Of a stretch of DNA of 64,000 nucleotides, positions 60,005 to 64,000 are shown piece after piece. The translations under genes and the position numbers were made by a program. The DNA is from a virus: positions 26,840 to 90,839 of the IMG/VR virus record IMGVR_UViG_3300031576_000018; one strand, given 5' to 3'. Numbering within the stretch: the first letter of the stretch is position 1; each line of letters begins with the position of its first letter. Below the pieces are notes generated by a model. The model saw only the letters and a list, made by a program, of their open reading frames with translations, ran no database searches and was not told the origin of the DNA.

Positions 60005-61510
60005 TCTAATCCGTATAAACATTAGATAAGGGTAAACTGAGAGTGTGCTAGAATCTTACTATGTTTTAGACAGCTACTTACGTAGCCTTATTAGCTGTGG
60101 ATAGGAATAAGGAAACCAGTGGGTTTTGGAGAGTGCTTTAGGAATGGAATTTGGCGGAAAGTAGAAGAATTTAGAAGTGCCCAGAGGGCTTTCAAAAACA
60201 CAAGGGAAATCTGCAAATTTTCATTCCTCCTTGCCGTAGTATAAGCTAGAATAGCCTACCTTTCTTTAGAATACAGCAATCAACCAACTTTGTCAAGCAA
60301 ATTAGCGCACTTTCAGAATACACCCTCTTTAAAAGTGTGCGGAACGCACTGACGACCAGGATGGAGAGCCTGAAGCTATCCGTGTTATTCCTTCCACTTT
60401 ACCCCCCGTGGGGAAGAAACCTAGTACTAGTCATTACCAAATTTTTATTTACTTGATATAGAACTAGAAGAGATAAATCAGGGGAAAAAGCCTGAAAACA
60501 GGAAAACATTTTTTTATAAAATGGACGAATTTGATTTTTGATTTCTTACTTTTGGTAGTAGAAATTTAGTCAATCCTGTTGGTTCCTATTATAAGATATG
60601 CCTTAATTATACAAGAAAATGGCAGGAAAAGAAAGATAAAAGTGCCATTTCTAAGGGTATATTTTAATCAAATATGTAGGATATAACCAGGTTTTTGTAG
60701 TATACAGAGGAATATTGTAAATAAGCCCTTTTTCACTTTATCTCATAAAGTAGAATTGGAAAGGACAAAAAGTAAAAATGGTTATATTCTTTAGTTTTCT
60801 AACATATCTGGCAGAGGTTCTCAGAACGAAATCCCTCATGCTAACTGTAAATACAAAACACGTCTAGATTCAGCGGCTTTAGCTAATGAAGATTTGTAAA
60901 GTACCTAAAAAATTGATATTAAGAGTAGAGGCTAGCTTTACGAAGATATAACGAGTAATCAAGAGAGAATCACTTAACCCCAAAAAAGGGGTAGGAATAA
61001 ATGGTGCTATCAGTAGAGAAAGCTGTGCCACAATTACCGTTTGACAGAATACAACAGAATACACGTGTGTAAAACGTAAACCGTCCCGACTTTTTTACAT
61101 TTCTTTACAATTAAAGAGACAGGAATTTACTTTGTGGGTTAAAGTTATAAATAGAGAAGTACGATACTCACAGAATAACTGAAATCTGTACCATACCAAC
61201 ATTTGACAGGTGTATAGCGTAGGCGTACAGGGTAAACGTGTAACGTAGATGTAGAAAATGGGGGAAATTTTGAAATAAAATCCTTACCGGAGAACAGGGC
61301 TCCCGCCTGTTCTCCCCCAGGAAATTCCCAGCCTAAAATTCCCCTTCCCAGAAATTGGCAGTGGGTGTGATAGGGCTTCGCCTAGTGAAATGTTTCCAGA
61401 CTCCCTTTCCTCAAATTGTCAGCTTCTTTGAAGCTCTTTTCTTTAACCTTTCATATTTATATTATAACTCATTACGTGCTACAAAGTCAATAGCTAAATG
61501 AGTTATTTTT
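60005..61510 (+). other. 1.5-kb noncoding, strongly structured region
   Basis: No credible gene on either strand over 1.5 kb in a genome that otherwise has almost no spare DNA. It contains many strong stem-loops: ACAGCTA/TAGCTGT (60070-60098); a 13-14 pair long-range stem 60140-60153 with 60214-60228 enclosing GCCC-AGA-GGGC; GCGCACTTT with AAAGTGTGC (60305-60340), which competes with GTGCG-GAA-CGCAC (60337-60349); a 10-pair stem 60614-60652; ACCCC/GGGGT (60977-60992); GGAGAACAGG/CCTGTTCTCC (61289-61315). The pattern suits a large structured noncoding RNA, or a replication origin or genome end. Confidence 0.45.
61289..61315 (+). other. 10-bp perfect hairpin
   Basis: GGAGAACAGG and CCTGTTCTCC around GCTCCCG. 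No T run on the + strand. Part of the structured noncoding region; it may be an RNA stem or a protein site. Confidence 0.5.
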
Positions 61511-61553
61511 GAAAAAAAAAATAAAAAAAATTAGAGGGTATCCCCTACCCTCT
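61511..61553 (-). terminator. minus-strand intrinsic terminator
   Basis: On the minus strand AGAGGGTA and TACCCTCT close a five-base loop (GGGGA) and are followed by AA and then long T runs (the A-rich stretch 61511-61530 on the + strand). It lies 13 bases after the stop of the minus-strand gene and fits its 3' end. Confidence 0.8.
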
Positions 61554-61566
61554 GGAAATTTTGAGG

Positions 61567-61707
61567 TTAACTTACTGCTCTCAGAGCTACGATTAGCTCT
61601 TGAGTTGTTAGCCCTTGCGCTGCCAACATAGCGACAATTGTAGCTATGGGTGCGAGGGTTTCATTTCCCAAGTGTATGATTTCTTGTACAATTTCTTGTT
61701 TGCTCAT
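61567..61707 (-). CDS. 46-residue minus-strand protein, unknown
   Basis: The only gene I support on the minus strand. ATG at 61707 is preceded by AAGGA ten bases upstream. The product is a short amphipathic helical protein (MSKQEIVQEIIHLGNETLAP, then IATIVAMLAAQGLTTQELIV) with no known family. An extended -10 (TGCTACAAT, 61754-61746) lies upstream and a strong terminator downstream, so it looks like a complete transcription unit. It may be a regulator or a small membrane-active peptide. Confidence 0.6.
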   Translation of the reverse strand: MSKQEIVQEIIHLGNETLAPIATIVAMLAAQGLTTQELIVALRAVS

Positions 61708-61745
61708 TTGTTTTGTTTCCTTTTTATTTTACGTTTTATACCTAT

Positions 61746-61776
61746 ATTGTAGCACGAAATAAACAAAACTTGCTAC
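61746..61776 (-). promoter_or_regulatory. extended -10 promoter of the minus-strand gene
   Basis: TGCTACAAT (TG, one base, TACAAT) on the minus strand, about 39 bases before the ATG at 61707. There is no good -35, but GTAGCA/TGCTAC half-sites flank it (61749-61754 and 61771-61776), which could be an operator. Confidence 0.4.
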
Positions 61777-62390
61777 CAATTTTGTATTTAGTTTGTGTTA
61801 AATTTGTTTAACAAACCTTCTCTCAATCTCTACCGGTTTGCCCTACACTTTTTACCTACAAAATTAGCCTATGCTCTTGAGACTCGTTTAAATCCATTTC
61901 TAGCCATGTTTCTAACTTGTGGTACTAAATCATTACTTGCTCTCAAACTCTATACTCCGCATGAACACTATGTTTGAGACTCATAACAAATCATTAACAG
62001 TTAAACCCCCATGCTAAAAAACGCTTATATATAGATGTTTAGAGAAAGTGCCTCAAACCCAGTAATAGCACCATTTTTTAAGTTTCCAGACAAATAATCG
62101 AACATTGATGAAAAAGGCTAATTGTAAGAGAACAGAAGAGAACACTACTGATTATGTGCTACAAATAAACAAGTATGGCACAATATGAGACTAGACAATG
62201 ATACCATTTTGATATATGATAGCTATATCGAAAGACAAACAAATCGAAGCGATTCTAACAAGAGTCATCGAAGCGACTTTCTAGTTTAATCTTACTAGCT
62301 GTGAGCATAACACAGTATTGAAAAAAACAATGCGAGTGTTATAGATTGTCACTCAATACAATCTAAATAAATAGGTTATAGGTAATTGTT
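61777..62390. other. noncoding region with operator-like repeats
   Basis: No gene seen in 614 bases. Possible sites: TCTCAAAC/GTTTGAGA stem (61941-61979); GATATA-TGATAGC-TATATC (62211-62229); ATCGAA repeats starting at 62227, 62243 and 62267; CTGTG/CACAG around 62300; AGATTGT/ACAATCT (62343-62364). An in-frame stretch of 60 codons at 61795 has no start signal. Confidence 0.5.
62343..62364 (+). promoter_or_regulatory. inverted repeat upstream of the 62391 gene
   Basis: Perfect seven-base arms AGATTGT and ACAATCT with an eight-base spacer, 27 bases before the ATG. Spacing suits a repressor dimer; it could also form a hairpin. Confidence 0.35.
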
Positions 62391-62636
62391 ATGATGTGTG
62401 CCCCTGAATTAAGAAAAAATGCTACTAGATACACGATTGGTACTAATACATCTGTTTTAGATTTGTTTAGAACAGATAATTTTGAGGATGTTAAAAAATA
62501 CTTCAAAGATAATTTCAGTACCGATTCTAGTATGATTTTTACTAAAAATTTAGGAGAACGTACAGACAATCATTTTCATCTCAATACTGATGAAATCTGT
62601 TGTTACAAAACAGTTACACATTACTATAACTACTAG
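62391..62636 (+). CDS. small unknown protein
   Basis: An 81-residue protein (two ATG in a row at 62391 and 62394) with a poor ribosome site. Contains CC and His clusters near the end (NHFHLNTDEICCYK). No family recognised. Confidence 0.5.
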   Translation: MMCAPELRKNATRYTIGTNTSVLDLFRTDNFEDVKKYFKDNFSTDSSMIFTKNLGERTDNHFHLNTDEICCYKTVTHYYNY

Positions 62637-62686
62637 TTTTATAAAATTGCTAAAAATCTATAAAATTAAAAAGGAAATTATTTATA

Positions 62687-63463
62687 ATGTCTATGAATTT
62701 TACAAATTTTGGTTCACTTCTTAAAGCCGGTATTGAATCTGTGACAGGTGTACCCGCTAAGGTAGCGGGTACACGTTCTGTTAGTGATAACTTAGTGTTT
62801 ATTCCCGCCATTGGGTTAATGGGTAACTACCCTGTGTTAACTGCCTATTTTGGCTCTGCCTTTGCCGATAGTCTATTATCAGGTGATCCTAATTTTTCCC
62901 TAATCGATCAAAATAGTATTGTTGCTCGTGTTTCTACTAAAGACAGTAACGGAAAACCTGATTTTACAAGAGGTAAAAGCAATGGCAAACCTGCTAGTAA
63001 AGCGGGTAGAATCGTTGAAGCATTGACTATGGTTATTCAAGGACAAGAAGCTATTAAGAACTATAAACACCTCAACACCTATTTTAAGTCTTTTTTATCT
63101 CACAATGATTCAAAGTCTAGAAAGTGGAAAGTCTGTAACAATTTCATTGAAACACTGGAAAGTAACCTTGTGTTAATATCTGAAAAAACTGTGTGTTCTA
63201 GTGAAGACATCGCTGTTTTAGATGGATTACTAACTATGATGAATCATTGGGATTCAAACACGGTTAATGAGGGTATTCTTAGTAACTCTCTTAATGTTAG
63301 AAGTCTTGTATTCACAGCCGATAAGGATGATTTGAAAGTTAATCAGGACAAAGTAAACTATGTGTTTACTGGTAGTTTAAAAGAACATAACATTGTTGTC
63401 GGTGATATTCTGCCTATCAATGATGTGTATGAGATCCTATTTGAACGTGAATTGAAATTCTAG
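62687..63463 (+). CDS. unknown protein
   Basis: A 258-residue soluble protein with AAAGGAAA upstream. N-terminal part Gly/Val-rich, C-terminal half alpha/beta. A perfect 27-base hairpin lies in the first part of the gene (62748-62774). No family recognised. Confidence 0.6.
   Translation: MSMNFTNFGSLLKAGIESVTGVPAKVAGTRSVSDNLVFIPAIGLMGNYPVLTAYFGSAFADSLLSGDPNFSLIDQNSIVARVSTKDSNGKPDFTRGKSNGKPASKAGRIVEALTMVIQGQEAIKNYKHLNTYFKSFLSHNDSKSRKWKVCNNFIETLESNLVLISEKTVCSSEDIAVLDGLLTMMNHWDSNTVNEGILSNSLNVRSLVFTADKDDLKVNQDKVNYVFTGSLKEHNIVVGDILPINDVYEILFERELKF
62748..62774 (+). repeat. perfect palindrome inside a gene start
   Basis: Twelve-base arms (GTGTACCCGCTA and its complement) around AGG, about 60 bases after the ATG at 62687. 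No T run follows. See findings. Confidence 0.85.
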
Positions 63464-63466
63464 GCA

Positions 63467-63550
63467 ATGAACGCACCCTTTCAGGTGTCAGCGGTTGGTA
63501 CACTGATTATCTTTCTCATGATCTGTATGCTGTCACAGTGTAGCGTATAG
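63467..63550 (+). CDS. possible 27-residue hydrophobic peptide
   Basis: ATG 63467, three bases after the preceding stop, gives MNAPFQVSAVGTLIIFLMIC then MLSQCSV. Its hydrophobic core would span a membrane once. The Cys after LSQ loosely recalls a lipobox. Ribosome site weak, so uncertain. Confidence 0.3.
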   Translation: MNAPFQVSAVGTLIIFLMICMLSQCSV

Positions 63551-63630
63551 AACAAGAGTTTGTAGGTTCTCATCAAAAACCTATACCTTCTCTAAACAAA
63601 CTAATAAATCTAATGGGAGCTAATAAAACA

Positions 63631-63903
63631 ATGAGTAACACAGTTTATATGATAGGTGAAAGTTTAAGTATCAATGTTCATAGAGTGCGTTCAAAGGAAC
63701 TCAAAGCAGTCATCAAGGAGCTAAACAAAATAGCAAAGCACAAGGCAAAGATTGAGAAAGCGGAGTACTATCGCAACACGGCGATACTCAATATTGAGTA
63801 CAAGGCAGAAAAAAGAGAGCATAGCTATAAACTTTTTGCCACTTCTTTTGATGACCTCCCGCTAGTAGAGGATTATAAAGAGGAAAGGTCAAACATTATC
63901 TAG
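63631..63903 (+). CDS. small unknown protein
   Basis: A 90-residue protein from ATG 63631 with GGGAG upstream; an in-frame ATG at 63613 is possible. Central helix very basic (KELNKIAKHKAKIEKAEYYR), suggesting nucleic acid binding. No family recognised. Followed by a terminator. Confidence 0.55.
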   Translation: MSNTVYMIGESLSINVHRVRSKELKAVIKELNKIAKHKAKIEKAEYYRNTAILNIEYKAEKREHSYKLFATSFDDLPLVEDYKEERSNII

Positions 63904-63920
63904 GCTGTCATTCAATTAAA

Positions 63921-63951
63921 AAGACCTGCTAATTTTAGTAGGTCTTTTTTT
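63921..63951 (+). terminator. intrinsic terminator
   Basis: AAGACCTGCTA and TAGTAGGTCTT (11 pairs, one G-T) with loop ATTT, then seven T, 18 bases after the stop of the last gene. Confidence 0.88.
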
Positions 63952-64000
63952 ATGTCTGGAAATATTTGAATTAACGCTACAACGTAGGCTACTACTAGGC

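Noticed and set aside
60879-61064. 61-codon minus-strand frame
   Set aside because: No ribosome site, crosses the ACCCC/GGGGT stem and looks random.
61795-61977. 60-codon + frame in the noncoding region
   Set aside because: No ribosome site, no plausible promoter, and it contains the TCTCAAAC stem-loop.
60005-62390. tRNA genes or CRISPR array in the noncoding region
   Set aside because: No cloverleaf with a GGTTC-type T arm and CCA-like end, and no regularly spaced identical repeats of 23-40 bases were found.
1-64000. Prophage integrase, transposase or insertion sequences
   Set aside because: No recombinase or transposase motif and no flanking terminal repeats seen.

Overview
This window is one continuous piece of an AT-rich, tailed double-stranded DNA bacteriophage genome. 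The evidence is a tail and fibre block with an endolysin, followed by a self-contained DNA replication and recombination module. Nearly all genes lie on the + strand, with overlapping starts and stops. Terminase, portal and major capsid genes are absent, so the full genome must be longer than 64 kb. I see no tRNA, rRNA, CRISPR array, transposase or integrase. The host cannot be named from the sequence. A T4 endonuclease V-like UV repair enzyme would suit a sunlit habitat, but that is only a hint.

Layout. (1) 1-5.8 kb: a virion protein cut by the window edge, a baseplate/tail-hub-like protein, two proteins sharing a small OB-like segment, and a CHAP endolysin, closed by a strong terminator at 5830-5855. 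(2) 5.9-22.1 kb: tail fibre and adhesin genes. These include a shared repeat module, a fibre-shaft-like protein, a HELGH metallopeptidase, a LamG-like lectin, an NlpC/P60-like protein and six successive large structural genes, two of which are clear tandem paralogues. (3) 22.1-31.5 kb: small early-type genes with a UvrD-type helicase, a possible ligase-fold protein, a stand-alone fragment of a DnaN domain, an RlpA-like protein and a Gly-X repeat gene next to a C10 tract. (4) 31.1-46.7 kb: replication and recombination. In order these are winged-helix initiators, a DnaC-like loader, DnaB-like helicase, DnaG-like primase, SF2 helicase, a small RHH repressor, SSB, family A DNA polymerase, RecA, an Hjc-like nuclease, a RuvC-like resolvase and a TIM-barrel-like protein with a four-Cys motif. 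(5) 46.7-59.7 kb: mostly unrecognised small genes plus an EndoV-like glycosylase, DUF2786 and DUF551 proteins, an XRE regulator, and a PAPS-reductase-like PP-loop gene broken by a frameshift. (6) 59.7-62.4 kb: gene remnants and about 2.4 kb without + strand genes, rich in strong stem-loops, containing one minus-strand 46-codon gene with its own terminator. (7) 62.4-64 kb: three more small genes and a final terminator.

Regulation is the most distinctive feature. The same extended promoter element (TTTACA, 17 bp, TGG, TATAAT, with about 15 conserved upstream bases) occurs five times, at 22155, 23051, 28671, 48061 and 56068, each ahead of an operon. At three of the five, an intrinsic-terminator-like hairpin stands between the promoter and the first gene, and two of those leaders are also similar in sequence. 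This suggests a phage regulon controlled by antitermination or attenuation. A second candidate circuit is a 46-codon RHH gene whose promoter is covered by GATATA half-sites.

Several genes carry single lesions: an in-frame TGA at 28381, and apparent one-base insertions near 57570 and 59594. They could be real decay, recoding or sequence error. All function calls come from reading motifs by eye. No database search was run.
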